NCBI GenBank assembly: GCA_017303735.1
Contig: JAFLCF010000102.1
Span: 1-15,758 of the forward strand
Length of the DNA: 15,758 nucleotides
Direction of reading: 5' to 3'
From: Anaerolineae bacterium
Lineage (GTDB): Bacteria; Chloroflexota; Anaerolineae; Anaerolineales; Villigracilaceae
Of the stretch, positions 5,473-13,954 are shown one piece after another (within the stretch, counting starts at the first letter, position 1; every line of letters starts with the position of its first letter). The position numbers and the translations under genes are program-made. Below the pieces are notes generated by a model that saw nothing but the letters and a program-made list of their open reading frames with translations, had not been told where the DNA came from and ran no database searches.

Positions 5473-6873
5473 ATGGCAGAAAACTTTGATGTAGTTGTGA
5501 TCGGTGCAGGACCTGCAGGCTACGTGGCTGCGATCCGTGCCGCGCAATTGAAGCAGAAAGTAGCGATCGTAGACAAGCAATGGATGGGCGGCGTGTGTTT
5601 GAATGTCGGGTGTATCCCCTCAAAATCTTTGCTCAAGAATGCAGAAGTGGCTCACACCCTGCGCGAACGCGGCAAAGACTTTGGCTTCACCTTCGATAAC
5701 CTCAAGCTGGATTACAGTGTGGCGGTCAAACGCTCACGCCAGAATTCAGACCGCCTTACCAAGGGCGTCGGCTTTTTGATGAAGAAGAACAACATCGCCG
5801 TATTTATGGGTGAAGGCAAGTTCAAATCCAAAGATACGCTCAATGTTACGGATAAAGATGGCAAGGTCACCGAACTCAAAGCGAAGAATTTTATCGTCGC
5901 CACGGGTGCAAGTGCCATGGTTCCGCCCGTGTGGAAGGTGGACGGCGAGAAAGTCGTCACCTACTGGGAAGCCATCCTTCAAGACAAATTACCCAAATCT
6001 GTGGTGGTCATCGGCTCCGGCGCGATCGGCGTGGAATTCTCCACCATTTGGAATGCCTATGGCGTGGATGTGACCATCGTTGAGATGCTGCCGCGTATCG
6101 TTCCGCTTGAAGATGAAGAAGTTTCAAAGGAACTCGAAAAGGAATACAAGAAACGCGGCATCAAGATCATGACCGGGCACAAGGTCGAGTCGGTTGAGGC
6201 GACCAAGACTGGCGTGAAGGTTAAGGTGTCGGCGGAAGGAAAAGAAACGGTTCTTGAAGCAGACCAGGCTTTAGTCGCGATCGGGTTCCGTCCCAATTCC
6301 AAAGGACTCGGACTCGAAGAAGTCGGCGTCAAGATCAGCGAGCGCGGATTCGTCGAAGTCAATGAAAAGATGCAAACCAATATTCCCAACATTTGGGCAA
6401 TTGGCGATGTGACCGGCAAACTGATGCTGGCGCATGTCGGCTCGGCGATGGGCATTGTGGCTGCCGAACACATCAGCGGACACGAAACCGTGACCCTTGA
6501 TTATGAAATGATGCCGCGTGCCACGTACTCATATCCGCAAGTCGCTTCATTTGGGTTGACCGAGGCGCAAGCAAAAGAACGCGGATACGATATCAAGATC
6601 GGGCGTTTCCCCTTCCAGCCGAATGGCAAGGCGCTGGGCATGGGCGATTACATGGGCTTCGTCAAGATCGTGATGGACGCGAAGTATGGCGAGATCCTCG
6701 GCGCGCACATGATCGGACCCGAAGTGACCGAACTCCTGCCCGAGTTGACCCTCGCCCGTATGATGGAGTTGACCCCGCACGAGATCGCCCGCAACGTGCA
6801 TGCGCACCCCACCCTCTCCGAAGCGATCATGGAAGCAGCTCACGGCGCGGACGGAAGCCCAATTCACATTTAG
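5473..6873 (+). CDS. lpdA: Dihydrolipoamide dehydrogenase (E3)
   Basis: This 466-residue flavoprotein reoxidises dihydrolipoyl-E2 and passes electrons through FAD to NAD+. Features in order: FAD-binding GAGPAG at 11-16; redox-active disulfide Cys42/Cys47 in GGVCLNVGCIPSK; ATG motif in IVATGAS; NAD-binding VVVIGSGAIGVEF followed by the acidic VTIVEMLPRIV; second FAD motif NIWAIGDVTG; and the C-terminal dimer-interface motif HAHPTLSE with catalytic His445 and Glu450. Length and motifs are fully standard and all active-site residues are present. The ATG is preceded by TTTAGGAGAG at 5456-5465. E1 and E2 lie upstream but are separated from it by three other genes and at least one terminator, so E3 is probably transcribed separately and may serve several lipoyl complexes. 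It ends in a strong hairpin. Confidence 0.97.
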   Translation: MAENFDVVVIGAGPAGYVAAIRAAQLKQKVAIVDKQWMGGVCLNVGCIPSKSLLKNAEVAHTLRERGKDFGFTFDNLKLDYSVAVKRSRQNSDRLTKGVGFLMKKNNIAVFMGEGKFKSKDTLNVTDKDGKVTELKAKNFIVATGASAMVPPVWKVDGEKVVTYWEAILQDKLPKSVVVIGSGAIGVEFSTIWNAYGVDVTIVEMLPRIVPLEDEEVSKELEKEYKKRGIKIMTGHKVESVEATKTGVKVKVSAEGKETVLEADQALVAIGFRPNSKGLGLEEVGVKISERGFVEVNEKMQTNIPNIWAIGDVTGKLMLAHVGSAMGIVAAEHISGHETVTLDYEMMPRATYSYPQVASFGLTEAQAKERGYDIKIGRFPFQPNGKALGMGDYMGFVKIVMDAKYGEILGAHMIGPEVTELLPELTLARMMELTPHEIARNVHAHPTLSEAIMEAAHGADGSPIHI

Positions 6874-6893
6874 TAACACGCTCAATTTAATTG

Positions 6894-6970
6894 GGAACGC
6901 AGATAAACGCTGATTGACGCTGATAAAAGCAAAAGTCAGCGTTTTTCTGCGTTTATCTGCGTCCTTTTTT
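6894..6970 (+). terminator. Long hairpin with T tract after the E3 gene
   Basis: A 14-bp perfect stem ACGCAGATAAACGC (6897-6910) / GCGTTTATCTGCGT (6949-6962) encloses a second inner stem ACGCTGA/TCAGCGT (6917-6923, 6936-6942). CCTTTTTT follows at 6963-6970. It can serve as the E3 terminator. The sequence also looks like a widespread short intergenic repeat (AACGCAGATAAACGC words), so it may have arrived as a repeat and been kept as a terminator. Confidence 0.7.
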
Positions 6971-7055
6971 GTTCTTAAAACTATCTCACCCTCAAATCTT
7001 TAAATTCGGGGGAGTTATGATATTTGCCTTCCTTTTGCATATTTGTCTATACATC

Positions 7056-7084
7056 TTGAAATTTTTGAAATAGTGTGCTATTAA
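7056..7084 (+). promoter_or_regulatory. Candidate sigma-70-type promoter for the MBL-fold gene
   Basis: TTGAAA (7056-7061) and TATTAA (7079-7084) are separated by 17 bases in an AT-rich gap between the E3 terminator and the MBL start at 7164. Both hexamers are one or two mismatches from consensus. The resulting leader would be about 70 bases. Confidence 0.45.
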
Positions 7085-7163
7085 CAATCGACAATAAATT
7101 AAATCGATTTCGCCCCTAGCACAGGGAAAATGGGTTTGCGAAAGTCGGTTAGAAGGCAAAACT

Positions 7164-7994
7164 ATGCACCGAGAACGAGTTTCAGAAAACGTATTTTGGT
7201 TCCAAAGCGAAGTGTACGCGCAAGTCACAGCAGGCGTCATCATTGGTCCGCAATGGGCAGTGGTCATCGATACTCTCGCCCTGCCCGAAGAGACCCTGAG
7301 CATGCGCGAGTTCGTTGAGCACGAGTTGGGCGTGCAGGTACGCTATGTCATCAACACCCATTATCACGCCGACCATTGTTGGGGCAACTGCTTCTTCCCC
7401 GGCGCAGTGGTGATCGGTCATTCCAAGTGCCGCCAGTACCTGGTGGAAGATGGCGCCGCCTCACTTGAGAATGCTCAAAAGCAGAATCCAAACCTGCGTC
7501 AGGTCAAGATCGTGCCGCCTCATCTGACCTTTGAAACCGGCGAGATGACTCTGCGAGTCGGCAAAAAGAACCTCATCATCTCCACTTCGCCCGGTCACAG
7601 CGACGATGGCATTTCAGTGCTTGTGGAAGAAGATCGCGTGCTCTTTGCAGGCGACGCCTTCATGCCCCTGCCCTTCATTGTAGACGGGGATGCTGATGAC
7701 ATGCTGGCATCGATCAAGAAGATCGGTAAGATGGGACTGGAGAATATCATCCAAGGTCATGGTGATATCATTCTGCGTGGCGAGATCGACGCCGCCGTGC
7801 GCGAAAACGTAAACTACCTCAATAACATCAAGAAAGCCGTCAAGGCGGGCGGCAAGCGTAAGAACATGGATGAGTATCTTGAAGAAATCACGATTGAAGA
7901 CTGCGGAAAAAGCCGCGTGTACTTGGGAGGGCTGGCAGAAACCCTGCACCGGCGCAACTTGCGGGCGCTTCATCGGCAGATGCACGAAGAGTAA
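7164..7994 (+). CDS. MBL-fold metallohydrolase
   Basis: This 276-residue protein belongs to the metallo-beta-lactamase fold superfamily. Metal ligands are visible: THYHADHCWG at 65-74 gives the HxHxDH motif (His66, His68, Asp70, His71), PGHSDDG gives His145, AGDAF gives Asp164, and QGHGD gives His199, so a two-metal site is probably intact. The C-terminal about 70 residues are helical and basic (AVKAGGKRKNMDEY ... LHRRNLRALHRQMHEE) and extend beyond the core fold. There is no signal peptide, so it is probably cytosolic. The superfamily covers glyoxalase II, lactonases, sulfatases and others; I cannot assign a substrate. The ATG has AGAAGG at 7151-7156 with seven-base spacing. It stands alone, with its own promoter and terminator. 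Confidence 0.9.
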   Translation: MHRERVSENVFWFQSEVYAQVTAGVIIGPQWAVVIDTLALPEETLSMREFVEHELGVQVRYVINTHYHADHCWGNCFFPGAVVIGHSKCRQYLVEDGAASLENAQKQNPNLRQVKIVPPHLTFETGEMTLRVGKKNLIISTSPGHSDDGISVLVEEDRVLFAGDAFMPLPFIVDGDADDMLASIKKIGKMGLENIIQGHGDIILRGEIDAAVRENVNYLNNIKKAVKAGGKRKNMDEYLEEITIEDCGKSRVYLGGLAETLHRRNLRALHRQMHEE

Positions 7995-8010
7995 TATTCG
8001 CGCGAAAATA

Positions 8011-8046
8011 CAAAATGTTGCAGAATCCTGCAACATTTTGCTTTTA
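8011..8046 (+). terminator. Perfect 13-bp rho-independent terminator after the MBL gene
   Basis: CAAAATGTTGCAG (8011-8023), a four-base AATC loop and CTGCAACATTTTG (8028-8040) form a perfect hairpin, followed by CTTTTA. It lies 16 bases after the MBL stop and 30 bases before the antiporter ribosome-binding region. Confidence 0.8.
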
Positions 8047-8076
8047 TATGGAAAAGATTAAAGGAGATTGAGAAGT

Positions 8077-9171
8077 ATGACAATTATGACGTGGGTTTTC
8101 TTTGTGGGCGGGTTGATCCTGCTCATTCTCGGGGCAGAATGGCTCGTACGCGGCGCATCACGGCTTGCGGCGAAAGTTGGCATTTCTCCATTGGTCATTG
8201 GTCTCACGGTGGTGGCATTCGGCACCAGTTCTCCTGAAATGGCAGTATCGATGCAATCCGCGCTTGCGGGACAATCGGATATTGCTGTGGGCAATGTGGT
8301 CGGTAGTAATATCTTCAACGTTCTATTTATTCTTGGGCTTTCGGCGATCATCGCTCCGCTCATCGTCCAACAGCAATTGATCCGTTTGGATGTGCCCATT
8401 ATGATCGGGCTTTCGCTATTGATGTACCTCATGTCACTAGACGGAGTCATTGGACGCTTCGAGGGCGTGATTCTCTTCGGCGGTATCATTGCCTATACGG
8501 TCTTTTTGATCAGGCAAAGCCGCAAAGAAAGCAAAGCCGTGGAAGATGAATACGCTCAGGAATATGCGGATAAAAAAGAAACCGGTTGGAAGTCCTGGGT
8601 CATCAACTTTGGGCTGGTGGTGGTCGGTCTGGGTTTGTTGGTGCAAGGCTCCAACTGGCTCGTGGATAGCGCCATCACGATTGCTCGTGCTTTCGGCTTG
8701 AGTGAACTCATCATCGGCCTGACGATCGTTGCGGCGGGAACTTCCATGCCAGAAGTGGCAACTTCGGTCATGGCAGCCATCAAAGGCGAGCGTGACATTG
8801 CCGTGGGCAATGTGGTCGGCAGCAACATCTTCAATATCCTCTCCGTGCTCGGGCTGACGGCGCTGGTCGCACCGGATGGTGTGCCTGTTTCCCAAGCGGC
8901 AGAAGCGTTCGACATCCCCGTCATGCTGGCGGTGGCAGTCATGACCCTGCCGATCTTCTTCACCAACAACCTGATCGAGCGCTGGGAAGGTGGACTATTC
9001 CTGTTCTACTATGTTGCCTACACCGCCTACCTAATACTCGATGCCAACCAGCACGATGCTCTACCGCTCTTTAACAACGTCCTGCTCTTCGGCATTATCC
9101 CCATCACGGTGGTAACGCTCGGTATTCTGTTTTCAACTGAATTTACACGTCAACGTAAAGCAAAGGCTTAA
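8077..9171 (+). CDS. Ca2+/cation antiporter, CaCA superfamily (YrbG-like)
   Basis: This 364-residue inner-membrane exchanger has about ten hydrophobic segments and the two inverted alpha repeats that define the superfamily. Alpha-1 (about 42-90) reads GLTVVAFGTSSPE ... GNVVGSNIFN and alpha-2 (about 213-261) reads GLTIVAAGTSMPE ... GNVVGSNIFN. Glu54 and Glu226 are the expected ion-binding acids, and the GSN motifs are intact. A charged cytoplasmic loop (about 147-170, RKESKAVEDEYAQEYADKKE) separates the halves. It probably exports Ca2+ in exchange for Na+ or H+; the ion pair is inferred from family only. I chose ATG 8077 over the in-frame TTG 8068, because the AAGGAGA site (8061-8067) would abut the TTG but sits nine bases before the ATG. 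A terminator follows, then the Mrp operon. Confidence 0.92.
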   Translation: MTIMTWVFFVGGLILLILGAEWLVRGASRLAAKVGISPLVIGLTVVAFGTSSPEMAVSMQSALAGQSDIAVGNVVGSNIFNVLFILGLSAIIAPLIVQQQLIRLDVPIMIGLSLLMYLMSLDGVIGRFEGVILFGGIIAYTVFLIRQSRKESKAVEDEYAQEYADKKETGWKSWVINFGLVVVGLGLLVQGSNWLVDSAITIARAFGLSELIIGLTIVAAGTSMPEVATSVMAAIKGERDIAVGNVVGSNIFNILSVLGLTALVAPDGVPVSQAAEAFDIPVMLAVAVMTLPIFFTNNLIERWEGGLFLFYYVAYTAYLILDANQHDALPLFNNVLLFGIIPITVVTLGILFSTEFTRQRKAKA

Positions 9172-9175
9172 CCTT

Positions 9176-9220
9176 CTGCCCGCCCTACTCTGTACGCGTG
9201 AGTTTGGCGGGCAGGTTTTT
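9176..9220 (+). terminator. Terminator between the CaCA antiporter and the Mrp operon
   Basis: CTGCCCGCC (9176-9184) pairs perfectly with GGCGGGCAG (9206-9214) and is followed by GTTTTT. It starts four bases after the antiporter stop. No clear promoter lies between it and the MrpA start at 9245, so mrpA transcription depends either on read-through or on a promoter I cannot recognise. Confidence 0.75.
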
Positions 9221-9244
9221 CACAATTTCAACTAGGAAACATAC

Positions 9245-12142
9245 ATGCAAGATTTCCTGCTCGCTACTCCCCTTCTCATCATTGGCATCGGCATCTTTGT
9301 TGCCCTTGCCTTCAGCCGCAGCGGCTGGACCGCAACACGCATGGGCGGAGTGCTGCTCTTCTTCCCGCTTGCGGCGTTCGGGGTCACGCTGTATGCCTTC
9401 AGCCTCGTGCCCGAAGGCAAAGCACTAACTTTTAGCCTGCCGTGGGTTCCCTCGCTTGGGTTGAACTTCTCGCTCTACCTCGACGGTCTCTCCGCGCTCT
9501 TCGCCCTGCTCATCACCGGCATCGGCACGCTCATCGTCTTATACGCCGGGCAATACTTCGGTGAAGACTCATCGGCATGGCGCTTTCTCACGTACATTCT
9601 GCTGTTCATGCTCGCCATGCTCGGTCTCGTGCTGGCAGGCGACCTGATCACGCTCTTCCTCTTCTGGGAAGGCACCAGCATCTCATCCTTCCTGCTGATC
9701 GCCTACAAATACAAAGATGAAGCCGCGCGCAAGGGCGCGTTCAAATCGTTGTTCATCACGGGCGGCGGCGGCATTGCCATGCTGGCAGGCTTCGTCTTCA
9801 TCATGTCCATCAGCGGCGGCGCGGACTTTAAGACTATCTTCGCCAGTGGCGACGCATTACGCAGCAGTCCGCTTTACCCAGTGCTCTTCACACTTGTTGT
9901 GCTTGGTGCATTCACCAAAAGCGCCCAATTTCCTGCACACATCTGGCTGCCCGAAGCCATGTCTGCACCCACACCTGCCAGTGCCTTCCTGCACTCTGCC
10001 ACCATGGTCAAGGCGGGAATCTATTTGCTGGCGCGTCTCAACCCCGCCATCGGCAACACAGACTTGTGGTTCTGGGTGCTCTCCATCTTTGGCGTCACCA
10101 CCATGCTGGTGGGCGCGTATCTCGGCTTCAAACAGAACGACCTCAAACCTCTGCTCGCCTACTCGACCGTTTCACAACTTGGCGTGCTCGTCGCGCTGAT
10201 CGGGCAGGACACTGAAATTGCCTTCAAAGCGCTGGTCATTTCCATTCTGGCACATGCGCTGTATAAATCCGCGCTCTTCATGTCGGCGGGCATCATCGAC
10301 CACGAAACCGGCACGCGTGACATTCGCAAACTGGGCGGGCTGCGCAAACAAATGCCGATCATGTTCGGAGTCGTCTCCATCGCCGCCCTCTCCATGGCAG
10401 GACTCCCACCCCTCTTCGGCTTTCTCGCCAAAGAGACTCTTCTCGCCTCCGCGACTCACCCAAGCCTGCCCACCATCGTGGACTTTATCTTCCCACTGAC
10501 GACGGTTCTCGCGGGCGCGTTCATCCTTGCGCAGGCGGCATTGCTCGTACGCGGAGTCTTCCTCGGCAAACCCGCTGACGAAAAACACCCGCCGCATGGG
10601 CACGACCCGAAGATCTGGTTCTGGCTTGCGCCGGGTATTCCTGCCGTGCTTTCTCTTCTTATCGGCATCACACCCGTTGAACCCGCCTTCCTCGTAGACT
10701 TCCTCGCCGCCGCCGCCAAAGCCGCGTATGGCGCAAAAGTAAAAATCTCACTCGCGTTGTGGACCGGCATCAACGTGCCGCTGATCCTTTCCATCATTGC
10801 CATCACACTTGGCTCGCTGATCTTCTGGCAGCGTGGACGCGTCCGCGCATGGATGATGAACTTCCTGCCGAATTTCACTGTCAACGCGCTCTTCAACGGA
10901 ACCGTCTCCGGCTTGGATTCCCTTGCAGCAACAGCGACCAAGCTGCAGGGCGGAAAGATGCGTTTCTATCTGCGTGTGATGATCGTCTCGATGGTCGCCA
11001 TCGTCGTCTTGTTCAGCCGAATCCCGTTGGGAATCTTCACCCAAAACTTTACCCTTGGTATCGAAGGCTTCAACGGACTGCGCGCCTTCTCTCTCCTGAT
11101 GGTGGTGGCGGCAGGCTTGGCTAGTGTGCTCATTCGCCGTGACCTGCACGCCGTGATCGCACTGGGTGTGAGCGGACTCGGTGTGGCGATCTGGATGGCG
11201 CTCGACCCCTCGCCAGATGTGGCGTTGGTACAGATCGTAGTGGACATTCTTTCGACCGTCATCCTGATTTTGAGTTTGAACATTTTGCCACGCAAACAGC
11301 GCGATAAAGCAAATGAGATCTTACACAGTCGCTCGGGAATGAATCGCGACGTGCTGATTGCAGGATTGGCAGGTTTGGTGATGGCTGCCATCACATTCAC
11401 TGCGCTCACCACACGCCCGCGTGAAAGTGTGGTGACGCCCTTCTACGCCGAAAATTCCAAACCGCTGACCGGTGCGAAGGATATCGTCGGCGCGATCGTG
11501 GTGGACTTCCGCGCTGCGGATACGATGATCGAAATCATGGTCTTTGCCATGGCAGGCTTGGGCATTTACACCGTGTTGCATTTTGCCGCCCGCAAAGAAG
11601 GCGGGCAGAGCGCCACAGGAAAAAGCAAACTCAACCCCATGCATACTCCGCTCGGTATTCATGGACTGCCCACTTCGCCATTGCTGCATTTGCTCGCGTA
11701 TGTAACGCTGCCGCTGGCATTGATGCTGGGCATCACTCACATGATGTATGGACACGACATGCCCGGCGACGGTTTTACGGCGGGCGTCATCATCAGTTTG
11801 GGCGTTGCCATGTGGTACGTCACCTTTGGGTATGAAGAGGCGCGCCGCAAACTGCCGTGGCTCAATCGTGTGAACCTGATCGTCATTGGTCTGACCTTGT
11901 CGCTGCTCAATGCGATCGGCGGTGCGGTCTTTGGTGGTGGAGCCGCTGCCCCCGTGGACTATGGCGCCATGCTCGGTTTGCCATTGCCGACCGGCTTCGC
12001 CATGACCAACTCCTTCCTCTTTGAAGTTGCCATTGCCCTCACCGTCACCGGCGCCGCAACGCTCATTCTCGATAACCTCGGTCACCCGCGTGACGACGAC
12101 CCTGAAGATGCCGAGTTCGCATCGGTCAAGGAGCAAGCATGA
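9245..12142 (+). CDS. mrpA: Mrp Na+(cation)/H+ antiporter subunit A fused to subunit B
   Basis: This 965-residue polytopic membrane protein is the largest subunit of the Mrp (Mnh/Pha/Sha) multisubunit cation/proton antiporter. Residues about 1-490 are the complex-I NuoL-like proton-channel domain: Glu142 in LFWEGTS, Lys225 in FTKSAQFPAHIWLPEAMSAPTPASAFLHSATMVK, His250, Lys256, Lys341 in HALYKSALFM and Lys396 in FLAKE match conserved charged residues of MrpA/NuoL. Residues about 610-780 carry the MrpA C-terminal module with VDFRAADTMIE at 753-763. Residues about 805-945 are MrpB-like, with GHDMPGDGFTAGVI at 836-849. MrpA alone is about 800 residues and MrpB about 140, so this is the fused form seen in group-2 Mrp operons. 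AGGAAA at 9234-9239 precedes the ATG. The stop overlaps the mrpC start (ATGA). Confidence 0.95.
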   Translation: MQDFLLATPLLIIGIGIFVALAFSRSGWTATRMGGVLLFFPLAAFGVTLYAFSLVPEGKALTFSLPWVPSLGLNFSLYLDGLSALFALLITGIGTLIVLYAGQYFGEDSSAWRFLTYILLFMLAMLGLVLAGDLITLFLFWEGTSISSFLLIAYKYKDEAARKGAFKSLFITGGGGIAMLAGFVFIMSISGGADFKTIFASGDALRSSPLYPVLFTLVVLGAFTKSAQFPAHIWLPEAMSAPTPASAFLHSATMVKAGIYLLARLNPAIGNTDLWFWVLSIFGVTTMLVGAYLGFKQNDLKPLLAYSTVSQLGVLVALIGQDTEIAFKALVISILAHALYKSALFMSAGIIDHETGTRDIRKLGGLRKQMPIMFGVVSIAALSMAGLPPLFGFLAKETLLASATHPSLPTIVDFIFPLTTVLAGAFILAQAALLVRGVFLGKPADEKHPPHGHDPKIWFWLAPGIPAVLSLLIGITPVEPAFLVDFLAAAAKAAYGAKVKISLALWTGINVPLILSIIAITLGSLIFWQRGRVRAWMMNFLPNFTVNALFNGTVSGLDSLAATATKLQGGKMRFYLRVMIVSMVAIVVLFSRIPLGIFTQNFTLGIEGFNGLRAFSLLMVVAAGLASVLIRRDLHAVIALGVSGLGVAIWMALDPSPDVALVQIVVDILSTVILILSLNILPRKQRDKANEILHSRSGMNRDVLIAGLAGLVMAAITFTALTTRPRESVVTPFYAENSKPLTGAKDIVGAIVVDFRAADTMIEIMVFAMAGLGIYTVLHFAARKEGGQSATGKSKLNPMHTPLGIHGLPTSPLLHLLAYVTLPLALMLGITHMMYGHDMPGDGFTAGVIISLGVAMWYVTFGYEEARRKLPWLNRVNLIVIGLTLSLLNAIGGAVFGGGAAAPVDYGAMLGLPLPTGFAMTNSFLFEVAIALTVTGAATLILDNLGHPRDDDPEDAEFASVKEQA

Positions 12143-12471
12143 ACCTGTTGACTTCGCTTGCAGTGGGCATTTTGTTCGCTGCGGGTATCTATCAAATTTT
12201 GCGCCGCAACGTTATCCGCGCCGCCATTGGCTTGGTGCTGCTTTCGAATGCGGTCAACCTCTTTCTATTTTCTACGGGCGCCTATAACGGACAAGCCGCT
12301 GCCTACTCCACTGCCACCGCGCAGATCAGCGACCCGCTGCCACAGGCGCTGGTACTAACCGCCATCGTCATCAGCATGGGCGGCTTTGCCTTCGTGCTCA
12401 GCCTGCTCTATGTGATCTCGACCCGCTACAAGACCAGCGACAGCGACGACGTGAAGGGATTGAAGAACTGA
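12139..12471 (+). CDS. mrpC: Mrp antiporter subunit C (NuoK-like)
   Basis: This 110-residue protein has three hydrophobic helices (about 3-20, 26-47 and 69-94) and resembles complex-I subunit NuoK. The family signature DPLPQALVLTAIVI lies at 65-78. In the complex it sits between the A and D channel modules. The ATG overlaps the mrpA stop by four bases (ATGA), and GGAG at 12130-12133 inside mrpA supplies the ribosome site. Its TGA shares one base with the mrpD ATG. Length matches typical MrpC. Confidence 0.95.
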   Translation: MNLLTSLAVGILFAAGIYQILRRNVIRAAIGLVLLSNAVNLFLFSTGAYNGQAAAYSTATAQISDPLPQALVLTAIVISMGGFAFVLSLLYVISTRYKTSDSDDVKGLKN

Positions 12472-13952
12472 TGGAAACCGCCTTCCTTCTCCTTCCGCTT
12501 TTCCTGCCGCTCATCGGTGTACCCATCACATTGTTCATGCGTAAACAGCATAGGATGCAATCTGTCACCGCCCTGGTATTGATGCTGATCTCTCTGGGTT
12601 TTTCTTTTGGATTGCTGCACACGGTTCAAACTACGCTCGAGCCTGTTCAGTTCCAGTTGGGCTTGTGGCAAGCTCCATTCGGCATCACCCTCGCCGCCGA
12701 CCTTCTCAGCGTTTTCATGCTGTTGATGACGCAGCTCGTCTTGTGTGCGGGCTTGGTCTACGCCCTCGGCTCGACTGAGAAAGTGGTGCAATACCCCACC
12801 TTCTATCCGCTCTTCCTCGCACTCTCCGGCGGCTTGAGCGGTGCCTTCATCACCGGCGACATCTTCAACCTGTTCGTCTTCGCCGAGATCATCGTCATCT
12901 CCGGCGCAGCACTGACCGCCATCGCCGACGACAAATACGGTGTGGAAGCTGCGTATAAATATTTCTACATCTCCACGCTGGCTTCGGTCTTCTTCCTGCT
13001 GGGCGTCGGTTCGTTGTATGTAGCCTATGGCACGCTCAACTATGCGGACCTCGCTGCCCGCATCGCGGAGAATCCTGCCGCGCCGCTCGGGCTGACCGGC
13101 ATGGCATTCCTGACCGCCACCTTCCTGATCAAAAGTGCCACCTTCCCCTTCCACTTCTGGCAGCCAGACTTTCACGCCGCCGCTCCCACACCGGTCAGCG
13201 CCATGCTTTCTTCGCTGGTGGTCAAGATGGGTGTGTACGGCTTCTTCCGCATGACCACCCTACTCTTCGCCACCGAAGCGGACTTACTCAAGACTCTGCT
13301 GGTGGTTCTCGGTGTGGTCGGTGTGCTCTACGGCGGCTTCGGCGCGATGGGCACACACAACGCCAAACGCATGCTGGCATATTCCACGCTGGCACAGATC
13401 GGATTCATCCTTGTGGGCATTGGCTGGGGCACACCGCTCTCATTGGCGGCGGCATTGGTCTTCACCTTCAACCACGCCATTATCAAAGCTGCCATGCTCA
13501 TGCTGGCCGGAGCGATGGCAAGCCGCGCCGCGGTCAAGTCGGCTTCGTTTGACGTCATTGTCGGCGTCGGCAAATATCATCCCTTCGCAGGTTTTCTCTT
13601 CCTGCTGGGTGGCATGGCGTTGGCGGGCATTCCGCCGTTGAATGGCTTCATCAGTAAGTTGATGATCTTCCAAAGCGGAGTCGAATCCGCGCAGTATCTA
13701 CCCTTAGCCATCATTGGTGTAGCGGGCATTGTGACCGTGGTGTATGTCATCCGCGCCTTCACCAAGGTGTGGTTCGAGCCGAATCCCGAAGTCAAGCCGA
13801 AGCCGGGTGACCAACTCCTCGCACCGACCCTGCTGATTGTGTTGGCACTCATTCTCGGCGTTTGGTCTGAGCCGCTGGTTTCCATCGCGCAAGCCACCGC
13901 CGCATGGATGCTCGAGCCGGGTGCTTATATCGCCGCCATCTTAGGAGGTTAA
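12471..13952 (+). CDS. mrpD: Mrp antiporter subunit D (NuoM/N-like proton-channel subunit)
   Basis: This 493-residue membrane protein is the second complex-I-like proton-translocating subunit. Conserved charged residues are visible: Glu139 in LFVFAEIIVISGAAL, Lys221 in LIKSATFPFHFWQPDFHAAAPTPVSA, Lys252 in SSLVVKMGVYGFFR, His335 and Lys339 in FNHAIIKAAM, and Lys396 in NGFISKLMIF. These match the Glu and Lys residues known to be essential in Bacillus MrpD, by family knowledge. Length is typical (about 490-500). The start overlaps the mrpC stop by one base (TGATG), implying translational coupling. The end contains the AGGAGG site for mrpE. Confidence 0.96.
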   Translation: METAFLLLPLFLPLIGVPITLFMRKQHRMQSVTALVLMLISLGFSFGLLHTVQTTLEPVQFQLGLWQAPFGITLAADLLSVFMLLMTQLVLCAGLVYALGSTEKVVQYPTFYPLFLALSGGLSGAFITGDIFNLFVFAEIIVISGAALTAIADDKYGVEAAYKYFYISTLASVFFLLGVGSLYVAYGTLNYADLAARIAENPAAPLGLTGMAFLTATFLIKSATFPFHFWQPDFHAAAPTPVSAMLSSLVVKMGVYGFFRMTTLLFATEADLLKTLLVVLGVVGVLYGGFGAMGTHNAKRMLAYSTLAQIGFILVGIGWGTPLSLAAALVFTFNHAIIKAAMLMLAGAMASRAAVKSASFDVIVGVGKYHPFAGFLFLLGGMALAGIPPLNGFISKLMIFQSGVESAQYLPLAIIGVAGIVTVVYVIRAFTKVWFEPNPEVKPKPGDQLLAPTLLIVLALILGVWSEPLVSIAQATAAWMLEPGAYIAAILGG

Positions 13953-13954
13953 TC

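Noticed and set aside
6992..7303. 103-codon minus-strand frame covering the gap before the MBL gene
   Set aside because: Half of it is antisense to the MBL start, no ribosome site is evident and the rest is AT-rich noise containing the candidate promoter.
8068..8076. TTG 8068 as start of the CaCA antiporter
   Set aside because: The AAGGAGA site directly abuts it; ATG 8077 has sensible nine-base spacing.
11321..12136. 271-codon minus-strand open frame opposite mrpA
   Set aside because: It is the antisense shadow of the MrpB-like end of MrpA and gives a His/Gln/Arg-rich product with no family character.
12426..13175. 249-codon minus-strand open frame opposite mrpD
   Set aside because: It is the antisense of a clear Mrp subunit; the highly charged, repetitive product is typical of a shadow frame.
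13904..13954. ATG 13904 as start of mrpE
   Set aside because: It would overlap mrpD by 49 bases and add a non-membrane N-terminus; ATG 13955 has a perfect AGGAGG at six-base spacing.
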